A stretch of 64,000 nt of DNA from Bradyrhizobium ottawaense (GTDB lineage Bacteria > Pseudomonadota > Alphaproteobacteria > Rhizobiales > Xanthobacteraceae): positions 5,839,001 through 5,903,000 of the forward strand of contig NZ_LT629693.1 in assembly GCF_900099825.1 (NCBI RefSeq), read 5' to 3'. The notes beneath the pieces were generated by a model. The model did no database searches, was not told the origin of the DNA, and saw nothing but the letters and a program-made list of their open reading frames with translations. Numbering within the stretch: position 1 is the stretch's first letter; each line of letters begins with the position of its first letter. Shown piece by piece: positions 16,214 through 25,110 of the stretch. The position numbers and the translations under genes were made by a program.

Positions 16214-16576
16214 ATGTTGCGTAAAACCATGATTGCATTGGTTGCGGTCGCTTCCCTTGCGATTCTCGCGCCAACTGGTGCCTCCGCTCGAGGCGGCTTT
16301 GGTGGCGGATTTCACGGGGGTGGATTTCACGGAGGATTCGGCGGAGGCGGCTGGCGCGGTGGCGGCTGGCGTGGTCCTGCGTTCGGCGCGCTCGGTCTAG
16401 GCGTGGAATTAGGGCTCGCTGGGGCTTATGCTGGCTATGGCTACCCTTATGGGTACGGCTATGGCTATCCCGCAAGCTACGCCTACTACGGCGATGAGGG
16501 TTGTTATCTTGTTCGACGGCGGATTTGGACCAGCTACGGCTGGCGCTTGCAGCTCGTCCGCGTTTGCAACTACTAA
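16214..16576 (+). CDS. Glycine-rich secreted protein
   Basis: 120 aa. AGGAGGTCAAAAG precedes the ATG. Signal peptide at 1-24 (MIALVAVASLAILAPTGASA), then a Gly/Phe/His-rich part (GGFGGGFHGGGFHGGFGGGG), a Gly/Tyr-rich part (YGYPYGYGYGYP) and a C-terminus with two Cys (EGCYLVRRR, RVCNY). Low-complexity exported proteins of this kind occur in rhizobia; role in the envelope unknown. Confidence 0.75.
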   Translation: MLRKTMIALVAVASLAILAPTGASARGGFGGGFHGGGFHGGFGGGGWRGGGWRGPAFGALGLGVELGLAGAYAGYGYPYGYGYGYPASYAYYGDEGCYLVRRRIWTSYGWRLQLVRVCNY

Positions 16577-16700
16577 CCCAGTCTAGGTTCAAGGCGGCTC
16601 CTGAGTCGCCTTGAAAACTCCGATCCGCGAATCGACGAATTCAGAAGTGTCCCGAAGGCTTGCCGAAGCACTCATTTCTCGCATTATCACAAGAGGAACA

Positions 16701-17171
16701 ATGGCCGTTTGCAGGTTGTGTTTTTCATTTATGTTAGCTGCCTCATCAACCGTGGTGGTGGCACAGCCAGTGGACTGGCAGCGTTACAAGGTGCCGGAAA
16801 GCGGCGCGGTTGTGGACATTCCAACCTCGATCTTCTCGAAAGACGCTGGCAAACCTGAAAGTGGATATGGCCGACGCTTTCGAACATCGGACAATAGCGC
16901 AATCCTGACTGTTCAAACGGTAACCAATGATGAGGGCGATTCGCCTGCAGTCTTTTTGGCGAAGAAAAATCCGCCACAGAATGTCGTCTATAGGAAGGTC
17001 ACTCACCGTTTCTTTGCGATTTCCAGCTTCCACGATGACAAGATCTGGTACAATCGCTGCAATTTTGTAGCTCGTCTCGCGACCTGCGTATTGATCTCCT
17101 ATCCCGCATCAGAAAAGCGGCAATGGGACGGAATTGTAACCCGGATCAGCAATACGCTTGCGAGTGGATAA
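16701..17171 (+). CDS. Secreted protein of unknown function
   Basis: 156 aa. AGAGGAACA precedes the ATG. Signal peptide ends near VVVAQ (about residue 22). The mature part VDWQRYKVPESGAVVDIPTS, DNSAILTVQTV, WYNRCNFV, ATCVLISYP looks like a small periplasmic domain, with two Cys that could form a disulphide. It overlaps the extensin-like gene if that gene uses its most upstream start. Confidence 0.65.
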   Translation: MAVCRLCFSFMLAASSTVVVAQPVDWQRYKVPESGAVVDIPTSIFSKDAGKPESGYGRRFRTSDNSAILTVQTVTNDEGDSPAVFLAKKNPPQNVVYRKVTHRFFAISSFHDDKIWYNRCNFVARLATCVLISYPASEKRQWDGIVTRISNTLASG

Positions 17172-17970
17172 ACAACGGGTGACGAGTTCAGCAATAGGAA
17201 GGAATCAGAATTACTCAATACCCAATTGTTTAGGCGCGTTTCCTTCTTTTGCAAAGCATTGGCCCGCGCTTCTCGCTGGAATTGCTATGGCTGTCCTAGT
17301 CATTCAGTCTTGTTCTGCGTTCGCCTCGAACAAAATACCGCTGCCAGAACCGCGTCCGATGGAGGCGCCCGCGAGCACGCCCCATGCGCCCGACAAGAAG
17401 ACGCCCGAGACTTCTAATCTTTCGGCCTGCCAGATCTCACTTACCGAACACATTGCGATCGCTCCAGTTGTGCCGCCGATCCAAGAACCGGCGGGATGCG
17501 GCGGTGAGGATCTGGTCCGCCTCGAGTTCATCATTCTTCAAAACGGCGCACGGGTGCCCTTGAGGCCCGCTGCTATCGTGCGCTGTCCGCTTGCGAAAGC
17601 GGTCGCTGAATGGATTAGGGATGATGTGGCTGCACTGGTGGCGAACGACGTGCTCCGCGAGATCGACATCGCTGGATCCTATGAGTGCCGAGACAGGAAC
17701 CGAGTTTCCGGCGAGAGATTGTCCGAACACGCGCGGGCGAATGCGATCGATGTAGTCGGAGTTAGTTTGCGCAGAGCGGGATCCATCTCGTTCACGGACA
17801 AGCTAGGTGCGCGGGATCTGAGGGAAAAAGCACGCATCTCGGCCTGCAGCCGATTCCCCACGGTCCTTGGGCCGGGATCAGACGGCTACCACGAAGACCA
17901 CATCCATCTTGATCTGTTGGAGCGCAAGAGTGGTTACAGGATTTGCCAGTGGAACGTATTGGGTCCCTAA
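17158..17970 (+). CDS. Extensin-like C-terminal domain protein (PF06904-type)
   Basis: Up to 270 aa; the start is uncertain (TTG 17158, GTG 17164 or 17178, ATG 17287). The hydrophobic signal (WPALLAGIAMAVLVIQSCSA) lies at about 35-55 of the longest form, so a start upstream of 17287 is more likely. A Pro-rich linker follows. The C-terminal domain has the family pattern: CPLAKAVAEWI, YECRDRN, RLSEHARANAIDVVGV, VLGPGSDGYHEDHIHLDLL. The His/Asp arrangement resembles D-Ala-D-Ala peptidase-like folds. Periplasmic, possibly acting on peptidoglycan; it precedes an L,D-transpeptidase. Confidence 0.8.
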   Translation: MRVDKQRVTSSAIGRNQNYSIPNCLGAFPSFAKHWPALLAGIAMAVLVIQSCSAFASNKIPLPEPRPMEAPASTPHAPDKKTPETSNLSACQISLTEHIAIAPVVPPIQEPAGCGGEDLVRLEFIILQNGARVPLRPAAIVRCPLAKAVAEWIRDDVAALVANDVLREIDIAGSYECRDRNRVSGERLSEHARANAIDVVGVSLRRAGSISFTDKLGARDLREKARISACSRFPTVLGPGSDGYHEDHIHLDLLERKSGYRICQWNVLGP

Positions 17971-18030
17971 CCACTAACATTGGGGAACTCGGCCGGCTCA
18001 AATCGCTTATCCAGTATCGGAGAATGCTCG

Positions 18031-19029
18031 ATGATGGGTCGATGGCTCGGGACTATGCTGTGGCTTTGGCTGATGTCTCCAGCCCTGGCAGCCAGCCTTG
18101 ATGCGGCTTCGATCAACAATGCTGAATACCGATCCAAGGCCTCGGCCGAAGATAAGATCGATGCTGCGATCGTAAAAGCCCAGGTTCTTCTCGACCGGGC
18201 CCAATTCTCCCCCGGTGAAATCGACGGCAAGCTCGGTGAGAACGCAGAAAAAGCGCTTAGAGCCTTTGCGGAAGCCAAAGGCCTTGCCTTCGACAAACCT
18301 TTTACGGAGGAAGTCTGGAAAAAGCTTGTAGAGGCAATCCCTGACCCGGCCATCATCGACTACAAGATCTCTGAAAGCGACGTAAAGGGCCCGTTCCTGG
18401 AAAAGCTTCCCGCAAAAATGGAAGACATGAAAGCCCTTAATGCGCTCAGCTATACTAGTCCCAGAGAGGCCATCGCCGAAAAGTTTCATATGAGCGAAGG
18501 GCTCCTGCAGGCACTTAATCCCGGCAAAAAATTCGACCGCGCTGCAGAAACCATCGCCGTCGCTAACGTCGGCAAAAAAGACAACAAATTAGGAATTGGA
18601 CGCATCGAAATCGACAAAACCCGTCAAACCCTCAAAGTCTTTGCGACTTCCGGTGAATTGATTGCGTTTTTTCCGGCCACGGTCGGGAGCAAAGAGAAGC
18701 CAACTCCAAGCGGCATTCTTAAGGTCGTGTCTGCCGATGCCAACCCAAACTACCGCTACAATCCCGACTACCAATTCAAGGGCGTAAGATCCAAGGAGGC
18801 CTTCACGATCAAACCCGGTCCCAACAATCCGGTGGGATCATACTGGATTGGTCTCTCGGCAGAAGGCTACGGTATTCACGGCACTCCAAATCCGTCCAAG
18901 GTCAGCAAGTCTGAATCTCACGGTTGTGTCCGTCTTACAAATTGGGATGTTGGTTTATTGGGCCGGAATGTAAAAAAAGGCACGCCTGTAGAGTTTGTGG
19001 AAGAGCCAAAGGCTGGGGGAAAGAGTTGA
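18031..19029 (+). CDS. L,D-transpeptidase (YkuD/ErfK family)
   Basis: 332 aa; the start at 18031 has GGAG 8 nt upstream. Signal peptide (MMGRWLGTMLWLWLMSPALA). A peptidoglycan-binding-like helical region at about 45-95 (LDRAQFSPGEIDGKLGENAE) is followed by the YkuD catalytic domain at about 190-325. The active-site signature is complete: IHGTPNP and SHGCVRLTN with Cys near residue 298. It forms 3-3 crosslinks or attaches proteins to peptidoglycan. Together with the extensin-like protein it makes a small cell-wall block. Confidence 0.9.
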   Translation: MMGRWLGTMLWLWLMSPALAASLDAASINNAEYRSKASAEDKIDAAIVKAQVLLDRAQFSPGEIDGKLGENAEKALRAFAEAKGLAFDKPFTEEVWKKLVEAIPDPAIIDYKISESDVKGPFLEKLPAKMEDMKALNALSYTSPREAIAEKFHMSEGLLQALNPGKKFDRAAETIAVANVGKKDNKLGIGRIEIDKTRQTLKVFATSGELIAFFPATVGSKEKPTPSGILKVVSADANPNYRYNPDYQFKGVRSKEAFTIKPGPNNPVGSYWIGLSAEGYGIHGTPNPSKVSKSESHGCVRLTNWDVGLLGRNVKKGTPVEFVEEPKAGGKS

Positions 19030-19155
19030 TCAAGTATTCAACCCCTTTTGTTGAGCAGCTTATCCAATGACCTTTGCCGTTTCTTCGCTTTATGGGGAGA
19101 GGGTCTCTCTTAAAGGCATACGGCCGCCTTCTATCGACAGGCCTTTCGAAAAAGA

Positions 19156-19194
19156 ACGGCCCCAGCGGCGGGGCAGCGACTGGAGCCGTCTTTT
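19156..19194 (+). terminator. Rho-independent-like hairpin (recurrent family, copy A)
   Basis: ACGGCCCCAG ... CTGGAGCCGT with one mismatch, then CTTTT. Lies 127 nt after the L,D-transpeptidase. Same core as hairpins at 20485, 25364 and 30429. The rest of 19030-19335 has no gene I can support. Confidence 0.6.
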
Positions 19195-19335
19195 CATCGT
19201 ATGCGCTATGGGGGGTAACGCATCCGGCAGTTCAGAAGAAAGTAATTCGATAAGCAAACGTTCCAAGTCGCCGGCGGCAGTTGTGCCTCTGCCATGCTCT
19301 GCGGTCGTTGAACGTCGACACGAGCTGTGACGTAC

Positions 19336-20036
19336 TCATGTCCCAAATGGCGGCGTTACGTAGCTGGACCCGTCTATTCGTGCTAATCGATCCTTTTTCC
19401 GTGATCGTATCGTCAACGTTCTGTAGTGACTGAGATAGTCTTCCGCCATCCGTCTAGAGGAAAACCGCTCTTCAAACTGAGTTCGTACGCGAGGACGATT
19501 GAGTTCACCGAGGCGTCCCAAAGCTTGGATGGCTTCCTGTTCGTCGGAAACAACGAAACCGTTATCCCGTCGTCGACGACTTCCGGTAAAGATCCCGATC
19601 TGAAAGCAATAACGGGTGTGCCACAAGCCATCGCCTCAATCATCACTAAACCAAAAGGTTCGGGCCAGTCGATCGGAAAAAGCAGAGCAGCGGCGTTAGC
19701 AAGAAATCCCTGCTTGGCGCGATCGTTTACCTCCCCGATGAGCCGAACCTGCTTTCCCATCAATTAGGGGCTCTTTATTTCTTTGAAGTAGGTCCTTTCG
19801 CCCCGTGGCACCTTGGCGGCAATATGCAGCGGCATGCCGACGGCCCTCGCGATGCGTATCGCGGACTCTGGTCCCTTCTCAGCCGTCAATCTGCCAAGGA
19901 AGGCCAGATAGCGGCCTGATTCGTAGACAGGTTGAAACAGTTCATGCGGCAGTCCGATAGCAGGTGCAGCCAATCGATGTGGGAGTGGATTAAGTCGAAA
20001 TCTTTTGCCTTGTCGGCCACTTCCTCCAACAGAGCG
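19336..20036 (-). pseudogene. Family 4 glycosyltransferase, multiply broken
   Basis: Pieces in order on the minus strand: an N-terminal scrap EEVADKAKDFDLIHSHIDW (near 20030), then ESGRYLAFLGRLTAEKGPES, a stop at about 19764, then QVRLIGEVNDRAKQGFLANA, DWPEPFGLVMIEAMACGTPV, SGSLPEVVDDG. A frame change near 19560 leads to GFVVSDEQEAIQALG and RFSSRRMAEDYLSHY. The GT4 donor-site signature EPFGLVMIEAMACGTPV is unmistakable. At least two frame changes, one stop and an internal deletion make it non-functional. Confidence 0.85.
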
Positions 20037-20040
20037 GCGG

Positions 20041-20075
20041 CATCGGCGGCAGGTTGCCGACGTAGCGGTTAACCG
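20041..20075 (-). pseudogene. Shard resembling the SRAP gene at 31178-31840
   Basis: The minus strand encodes [11 protein letters not shown], the same words as residues about 22-32 of the SRAP protein, and the DNA (GCATCGGCGGCAGGTTGCCG onward) is nearly the same. It abuts the glycosyltransferase relic, indicating past rearrangement. Confidence 0.5.
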
Positions 20076-20208
20076 AGCCAAGGACGACGGTATCCTCAAG
20101 ATTGGTCGCACGCTTGGCATCGGCACCAGCGTCGTCTAGAGGGTCGTCCCAGAGACCACATGACCGTCCTTAAAAGCCGCAGGCTAAATTCGCCCATCTG
20201 GGGCGGAC

Positions 20209-20364
20209 TTAGCTACGCCTAGCATCAACTGAGGACGCCATCTTGAGCCATTCCTCACCGAGCCGGTGCCACGCCTCCTTATCGATAGGACTGACCGCCT
20301 TGGCGGCCTCCTCTCGGCATTCCTCGGCCTGCTTGCGAAACCTGGCTGCATAATCGTCGGACAT
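20209..20364 (-). CDS. Small helical protein (51 aa)
   Basis: MSDDYAARFRKQAEECREEA, then AKAVSPIDKEAWHRLGEEWL, KMASSVDARRS. Resembles small 50-65 aa proteins recurrent in Bradyrhizobium, and in general build the pair at 34606 and 34912. Predicted all alpha-helical; no function known. Confidence 0.65.
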   Translation of the reverse strand: MSDDYAARFRKQAEECREEAAKAVSPIDKEAWHRLGEEWLKMASSVDARRS

Positions 20365-20484
20365 GGCAACCGGATAACGCACCAAGGCGTTGCCGAATTA
20401 AGAAAGAATCCTTTGAACCATTGGCCGAAGAAAAATCTTGGAATAGTCGGGTGCGCCCACCGCCGCGGCGCTAACTGATCCGGA

Positions 20485-20526
20485 ACGGCCTCAGCCTTGC
20501 CCCCTTACGCTGGGGCCGTTTCTCTT
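20485..20526 (+). terminator. Rho-independent-like hairpin (recurrent family, copy B)
   Basis: ACGGCCTCAGC (20485-20495) pairs with GCTGGGGCCGT (20509-20519) over 11 bp with one wobble, then TTCTCTT. No plus-strand gene ends nearby, so it may be a dispersed repeat or a relic terminator. Confidence 0.6.
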
Positions 20527-20825
20527 GACAGGCGGACTCGCCCATGCGCCGGTGCCGATCGGCTGGCACCACAATGGCCCCGCAGGAAAAACCAAAAAAG
20601 GCCGCAGGCATTTTCGCGCTGCGACCTACCGGGCTCAAAATAATTTGGTTTTACAAAATGGTTGATCCGCCGTTCAGCCCCGGTCGTCAAAGACTGAGCC
20701 AAATTTTTATGAGCGGGGAGTCAAAACCGTGGTTCCAGCCCGAGGAACACGGCAGGTGTTGCAAAACTGCAGCGCACGAACACCACGAAGAACGGAAGAG
20801 GCCGCCATCTGAGGCGGGCTTACTG

Positions 20826-21017
20826 CTAAGTCGGGGGTTGCAAGCCGGGCGATGAAAGCCACTCGTTCATGTGGATGCGGTCTCTCGCTCTGATCTTTTT
20901 GAGGAGCCCGTCCATCTGTGGACCGGGCTTGAGCTTGGCGACTTGCGCTTCCAGCTTGGATTTCTCGGCTGCGATGTTTTCTTCAAATGTGTGAGGGGCG
21001 GATCGGCGACGCTGCAT
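20826..21017 (-). CDS. Small conserved protein
   Basis: 63 aa: MQRRRSAPHTFEENIAAEKS, LEAQVAKLKPGPQMDGLLKK, HMNEWLSSPGLQPPT. GAGGTG lies 8 nt before the ATG. The core and the MNEWLSSPGLQPP tail resemble a small-protein family common in this genus; 30204-30398 has a similar layout. Function unknown. Confidence 0.65.
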   Translation of the reverse strand: MQRRRSAPHTFEENIAAEKSKLEAQVAKLKPGPQMDGLLKKIRARDRIHMNEWLSSPGLQPPT

Positions 21018-21218
21018 GACACCACCTCGGGCTTACCGGTCCTGACCGTAGGGTTAAGAGCACTGCCGATCCTAATATGCCGCGGCCCGGCGGTCGGTTC
21101 CGAAGTGAACATTCAAATTGGGCCACTGCAAAAATCAAATTAGATCCCATGGGGAGTGGATAGCGACCGGCACTCTGGCAGAGTGAGGTCGTGCAAAACA
21201 CCCACTCTGGAGGCGACC

Positions 21219-22394
21219 ATGCAAATTGCTGACCGATCCGAAGCGCCAACCGCTATCCGGACCGATCTTGGCGCTATTTTCGTGTCATTGGAACTGAGTC
21301 GATCGACCTGGCTAATTACGTCCCTGTCGCCGGGCAGCGGCGAGAAAATGTCAAAGCATTTGGTGCGCGGCGGCGATATCGCCGCGCTACTGGAGCGCTT
21401 TACTCAACTTCAGGAGAAAACTCAGGCGCGGATCGGAAAACGCTTTGAGATAATTGTCATCCAAGAAGCTGGGCTCGACGGCTTCTGGATTCACCGGGTA
21501 CTCCAGAGCAAAGGGATTGATAGCCATATCGTTGATAGCCATATCGTCGATCCGGCCTCGATCGCGACATCGCGCCGACGCCGGCGGGCGAAGACCGACA
21601 GAATTGACGGCGAGGCGCTGGTTCGGGCACTACTGGCGTACAAGCGCGGCGAACCTCGGGTGTGCGCGATGGTCAAGGTGCCCACACCTGAGGAGGAAGA
21701 CCGCCGCCGCCTCTACCGCGAGCGCAAGGTGCTGATCGCCGAACAGATTGAACACGTAAATCGCCTCAAAGGTCTACTGTTCTCGCAGGGAATATCCGGC
21801 TATGAGCCGCTGCGCCGAGATCGGTGGAGGCAGCTGGAAGAGCTCCAGACCGGGGATGGTCGCCTATTGCCGAAGCATCTGAAGGCGCAGATCTGCCGTG
21901 AACTCAATCGGCTGGAACTTCTGCTCGAGCAGATCAAGGCAGTTGAGGTCGAACGGGACGCGCTGCTTGCCGCAGAAGAAACCTCTGCGCCAGCACCGGC
22001 TGCGCTATTACTCAACATCAGGGGCATCGGGCCTGAGTTCGCCGCCGTCCTGTGGTCGGAAGGGTTGTTCCGACACTTCGACAACCGACGGCAGGTCGCC
22101 GCATACGCCGGCTTGGCGCCGACACCTTGGCAGAGTGGAGCAGTTGATCGAGAGCAAGGCGTGTCCAAATCCGGCAATCCACGTCTGCGAACAACACTGA
22201 TCCAGCTCGCCTGGCTATGGGTACGCCATCAGCCGCGGTCAGCGCTCACCCTGTGGTTTGAGGCGCGAGTCAAACGCAATGGTGGCCGACTTAAGAAAAC
22301 AACGATCGTAGCACTGGCGCGAAAGCTACTCGTCGCGCTCTGGAAATATGTGACCGCTGGTGTGCTTATTGAAGGCGCCGCGATGAAGGTCTGA
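21219..22394 (+). CDS. IS110-family transposase (DEDD)
   Basis: 391 aa, start after GGAGGCGACC. N-terminal DEDD nuclease domain: FVSLELSRSTW, IVIQEAGLDGFWIHRVL, RRRRAKTDRIDGEALVRAL. C-terminal transposase_20 domain: NIRGIGPEFAAVLWSEGLF, AYAGLAPTPWQSG, SKSGNPRLRTTLIQLAWLW (helix-hairpin and Ser nucleophile region). A 15-bp tandem duplication at about 21521-21550 gives DSHIVDSHIVD where related proteins have one copy, so the active site may be disturbed. Length otherwise normal. Confidence 0.88.
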   Translation: MQIADRSEAPTAIRTDLGAIFVSLELSRSTWLITSLSPGSGEKMSKHLVRGGDIAALLERFTQLQEKTQARIGKRFEIIVIQEAGLDGFWIHRVLQSKGIDSHIVDSHIVDPASIATSRRRRRAKTDRIDGEALVRALLAYKRGEPRVCAMVKVPTPEEEDRRRLYRERKVLIAEQIEHVNRLKGLLFSQGISGYEPLRRDRWRQLEELQTGDGRLLPKHLKAQICRELNRLELLLEQIKAVEVERDALLAAEETSAPAPAALLLNIRGIGPEFAAVLWSEGLFRHFDNRRQVAAYAGLAPTPWQSGAVDREQGVSKSGNPRLRTTLIQLAWLWVRHQPRSALTLWFEARVKRNGGRLKKTTIVALARKLLVALWKYVTAGVLIEGAAMKV

Positions 22395-22689
22395 GAAACA
22401 TTGACTAAATTCCGTTATCTACCGGGACCTGATCAGTCCTGGCGGATCCAGGTGGACGAACCGATAGTGGCCATGGCCTGAAGCACCGAAAATTAGAATG
22501 GTGTCGTCTTCCTGAGCCCTTGCCCGCCGCAAGCGGGATATTGGTGCAGCCGTTGCGAACGGCGACCGAATGTGAGGTTGATCGTGCTCGTAAACGAGCC
22601 GCGTCATGCAGTCGAGCTCAGACCTTGGATACCGAAATAGTCTCAGGAGCCTTACTCATGTGCACTTGAATCCCTCCCTTGACTCAATT
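22395..22689 (+). ncRNA. Candidate guide (bridge/seeker) RNA region of the IS110-type element
   Basis: About 295 nt between the transposase stop and the proposed right end, without a supported ORF. It holds several short inverted sequences, for example CCGCAAGCGG. IS1111-type elements are known to encode their target-choosing RNA here. No RNA fold was computed, so this is position-based inference. Confidence 0.3.
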
Positions 22690-22809
22690 CTTCCCATGTG
22701 AGGCCACTGAGGGTCGAAGCAGGCCTGTACCAAATGTAGCGACGGGGATTGAAGCTCAAAATGACCGCTGCCCTTGCAATCCGGGCATTCATCCCGGGCG
22801 GGAAGGTGG

Positions 22810-23052
22810 TCAATTTCTATCTGAACGCAAAAAAAGTGGCAGGTCGTCGGCTTCTTCATTGGCCGGAAAGCCCGTATCAGGTTCGGGAATTTTGTATGTC
22901 TTACGTTCCAGGCGCGCCCATTGCGTCGCCTGGCGATAGTCACTGCAGCGGAGAATCATTTCCTGGTCCCGAACGACAACCAAGACGTCGCAGATCGGAG
23001 AATCCGGATAACTCCGGATCGTAACTGCCGGCGGAGCGTATTTGCCGGTCAT
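22810..23052 (-). CDS. Small conserved protein, function unknown
   Basis: 80 aa: MTGKYAPPAVTIRSYPDSPI, CDVLVVVRDQEMILRCSDYR, QATQWARLERKTYKI. AAGGAAG lies 9 nt upstream of the ATG. The first 55 residues look like a compact conserved domain seen in Bradyrhizobium-type genomes; the acidic tail is variable. A second frame (22656-22859) overlaps its 3' end, see rejected items. Confidence 0.65.
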   Translation of the reverse strand: MTGKYAPPAVTIRSYPDSPICDVLVVVRDQEMILRCSDYRQATQWARLERKTYKIPEPDTGFPANEEADDLPLFLRSDRN

Positions 23053-23217
23053 CGCAACATCTTCCTTTGCCCGAAAGCATTTCCCGGCTGGATGACACGG
23101 GACTGTAACAGCCGGGCGGCTTCACGGAGCGCGGTCCCTGAGTTATCGACTCAAGCCCTCCGCACCAGCGACGACTTCATTGAACGCGCCGCCGACCTGC
23201 ACACCGTCGTGATAGAG

Positions 23218-23850
23218 CTACGTACCCTGCCGCAGGCCAAGCAGCGACGCGATACTCCGCAGCCGTTCGCGTTTGTCCTCAATGGTCAAGCCATCGAACT
23301 CACCGGGCTTGCCTGTCTCTTTCCGCTTAACGAACATGCCAAGCTCAAGGCCCAGGAGATGCAGCGCTTTGTTTGCGCCTGCGCTGTCCGGCTTCTCCTG
23401 TGATCTGGCAGCGATCACGACGGAGACGAACTGTTCCGTCAAGGACGGCACGGCGCGCAAGGCGCCGGCGGTGAAAAGCGCCACGCTGTGCTGGCGGCCC
23501 CCGCGTCGCGGCCGGCATCGCCGCCAGCGCGTCCGGTTCGGCGCCCTTGTCCAACGACGTCCCGGCGACGCGGTCAAGGCCCGCCCCTAACGCGTCGGCC
23601 CGGGTCGCATCACGCTCGATGGAGCGTTTTGATTTACCCGTCTTGGACGCGGCATCGCGTGCGAAGCTGGATACGGCCGCCAAGTTGGCGCTAGTCCCTT
23701 TCGCATTTCGTGCGGCCGCATTGCCACGGGCAGCGCCGCGCTTTGTCTCAGGGTAAACCGCCTCATAAGCCGCCTTGCGCTTCGCAACCAGCTTCGCACG
23801 CTGCGACGGCGTCAAGTCGCGGCGGATCAGGTTTTCGTCGATTTCTTCAG
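23218..23850 (-). pseudogene. Broken ParB-like protein joined to a terminase-like C-terminal piece
   Basis: Upstream piece (23850 to about 23560): ENLIRRDLTPSQRAKLVAKR, KAAYEAVYPETKRG, KTGKSKRSIERDATRADALG, VAGTSLDKGAEPDALAAMP. This is the part of a ParB/Spo0J-like protein that follows its (missing) nuclease domain. After a frame change the downstream piece reads ANKALHLLGLELGMFVKRKE, TGKPGEFDGLTIEDKRERLR, which looks like the tail of a small terminase subunit. Both are phage- or plasmid-type proteins, so this marks an old mobile segment. Confidence 0.65.
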
Positions 23851-24050
23851 GTGCGAAAATAAATCCGGCTGCCGTCCGGCCCATCATACCGGGCGCGCCC
23901 TTCGGAACAGAGGACACGCAAGCAGCTGGCGACCGTCGGGCGCGCTCCAATTCCGATCGCGACATGGATTTCCCGAAGCGTTCTGCCCTCGGTTTCGGAC
24001 AGCGCGGCCAGCACTGATGCCAAGCGTTCGCGGCTGGGCTTATCGGCCAT
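23847..24050 (-). CDS. Small winged-helix-like protein
   Basis: 67 aa: MADKPSRERLASVLAALSET, EGRTLREIHVAIGIGARPTV, ASCLRVLCSEGRARYDGPDG, then SRIYFRT. The pattern (helices, a recognition-like helix, then a Gly-rich wing ending in RIYFRT) fits a winged helix of the kind used by phage or plasmid regulators. It ends where the ParB-like relic begins. Confidence 0.6.
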   Translation of the reverse strand: MADKPSRERLASVLAALSETEGRTLREIHVAIGIGARPTVASCLRVLCSEGRARYDGPDGSRIYFRT

Positions 24051-24282
24051 TGCCGGCCGTTGGTGCGATTGTTTCCGGCATCGTCATCCTTATCGTAGCG
24101 GCGCCGATGGCGTCGACGCTGCGGATGAATTGATGAGCTAGGCGGCGTTCAGCGTTGGTCGGCATGGGCAGATGGAAAGCCTATTTTGGGTTCTGGGGTC
24201 AAGTCCGCGTCGCGCTACCACTAGATGCTAGACCGCGTCGCCCGATACTCTATCGTCGTCCTTTTCGCCTCCGAGGTCGCAG

Positions 24283-24681
24283 GTGAGTTTTCAGATCACA
24301 GTTTTAAAAGTGTTGGCGGGCCACCCCGGCGGAGAGTTATCCGTCGACGACTTAAAACGCGCGGTGGCGATCCTCATTTGCAGCGGCCCGGATTGGACCG
24401 ATCGCACAAAGCGGCTGCTGGCGCGCGCGCCCGGATTAGACATCTTCAGCCTGTCGTTGGTCACACGCGACGCGCACGGATGGCAGATTACCGAGGCGGG
24501 GCGGGCGTTGCTGGCCTCGATCGAAAACCCGCCCACCGCGTCGGATGAGCCGGAAGCGCCGAAAACCGCGCCCGCGGAATGCCCTGTTTATTCGACTTCT
24601 GCACCTCTCCCGATGCAAATCGTCGGCCGTAGGCAGCGCACGTCGCGCCGACGCCGGCGCGCGGGGCGCCCAGCGGCTTAG
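24283..24681 (+). CDS. Conserved protein with winged-helix-like fold
   Basis: 132 aa from a GTG start (CCGAGGTCGCAG in front). MSFQITVLKVLAGHPGGELS, VDDLKRAVAILICSGPDWTD, RAPGLDIFSLSLVTRDAHGW, QITEAGRALLASIE resembles a family common in Bradyrhizobium with a helical N-terminal half and a short wing. The last 45 residues are low-complexity and end RRRRRAGRPAA, possibly DNA-contacting. Function unknown. Confidence 0.7.
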   Translation: MSFQITVLKVLAGHPGGELSVDDLKRAVAILICSGPDWTDRTKRLLARAPGLDIFSLSLVTRDAHGWQITEAGRALLASIENPPTASDEPEAPKTAPAECPVYSTSAPLPMQIVGRRQRTSRRRRRAGRPAA

Positions 24682-24803
24682 GCGGGGGCTGAACCCCAAG
24701 GGCGAAGCGCCGCCTCGCCGACGAATGCGATGCGGCGCAGGAGCGGGGCGAGGTTGCAAGCGCTAGGGAGGGCCGTAGGCGTTCTCCTACAGAACGCCTA
24801 CCA

Positions 24804-25061
24804 TCAGCCGCCGACGTGGGCCTGTCTCGCACGGATATCCACGAAGCCCGAAAAATCCGCGACGCCGAATGGCGCGAGTGAACTTTTCTCAAAACCCTGC
24901 AAGCTTAACAGTTGGCGGTCGGTCATCTCGCGTATTTCGCCGACCGTCATCACGCCCGCTTCGATTGGCGTATTGCGTATTCTCGCTGGAAATCGAACGT
25001 GGCTGATCGGAGTGTCATGGGGCAATTCAAGCGCGGGGTATAACTCGGTCACCAAGCCCAT
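24804..25061 (-). CDS. Small protein with alpha-CTD / helix-hairpin-helix-like region
   Basis: 85 aa: LPHDTPISHVRFPARIRNTP, IEAGVMTVGEIREMTDRQLL, SLQGFEKSSLAPFGV. The middle resembles the C-terminal domain of RNA polymerase alpha (RIRNAL...G..TVGEV...D..LL...G). The final 20 residues do not fit and may lie after a frameshift. Probably a nucleic-acid-binding protein of unknown role. Confidence 0.55.
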   Translation of the reverse strand: MGLVTELYPALELPHDTPISHVRFPARIRNTPIEAGVMTVGEIREMTDRQLLSLQGFEKSSLAPFGVADFSGFVDIRARQAHVGG

Positions 25062-25110
25062 AACGTTTCTTCGCCTTTCTTCGACCGCGGATCAGAGCGC
25101 CCCTTCAGGA

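Larger units (their letters stand above)
21145..22701 (+). mobile_element. IS110/IS1111-type insertion sequence (limits tentative)
   Basis: Built around the transposase at 21219-22394. Candidate inverted ends: TCCCATGGGGAG (21145-21156) and CTTCCCATGTGA (22690-22701), 10 of 12 matching when one is inverted. The 5' non-coding part is short and the 3' non-coding part is about 300 nt, as in the IS1111 subgroup, whose 3' end encodes a guide (bridge/seeker) RNA. The octamer GGCCACTG lies just outside both ends (21121 and 22703). Confidence 0.65.

Noticed and set aside
22656..22859. Minus-strand frame with a CPDCKGSG zinc-ribbon-like motif
   Set aside because: It runs across the proposed end of the IS110-type element and overlaps 22810-23052 in another frame; the motif alone is too short to support a gene.
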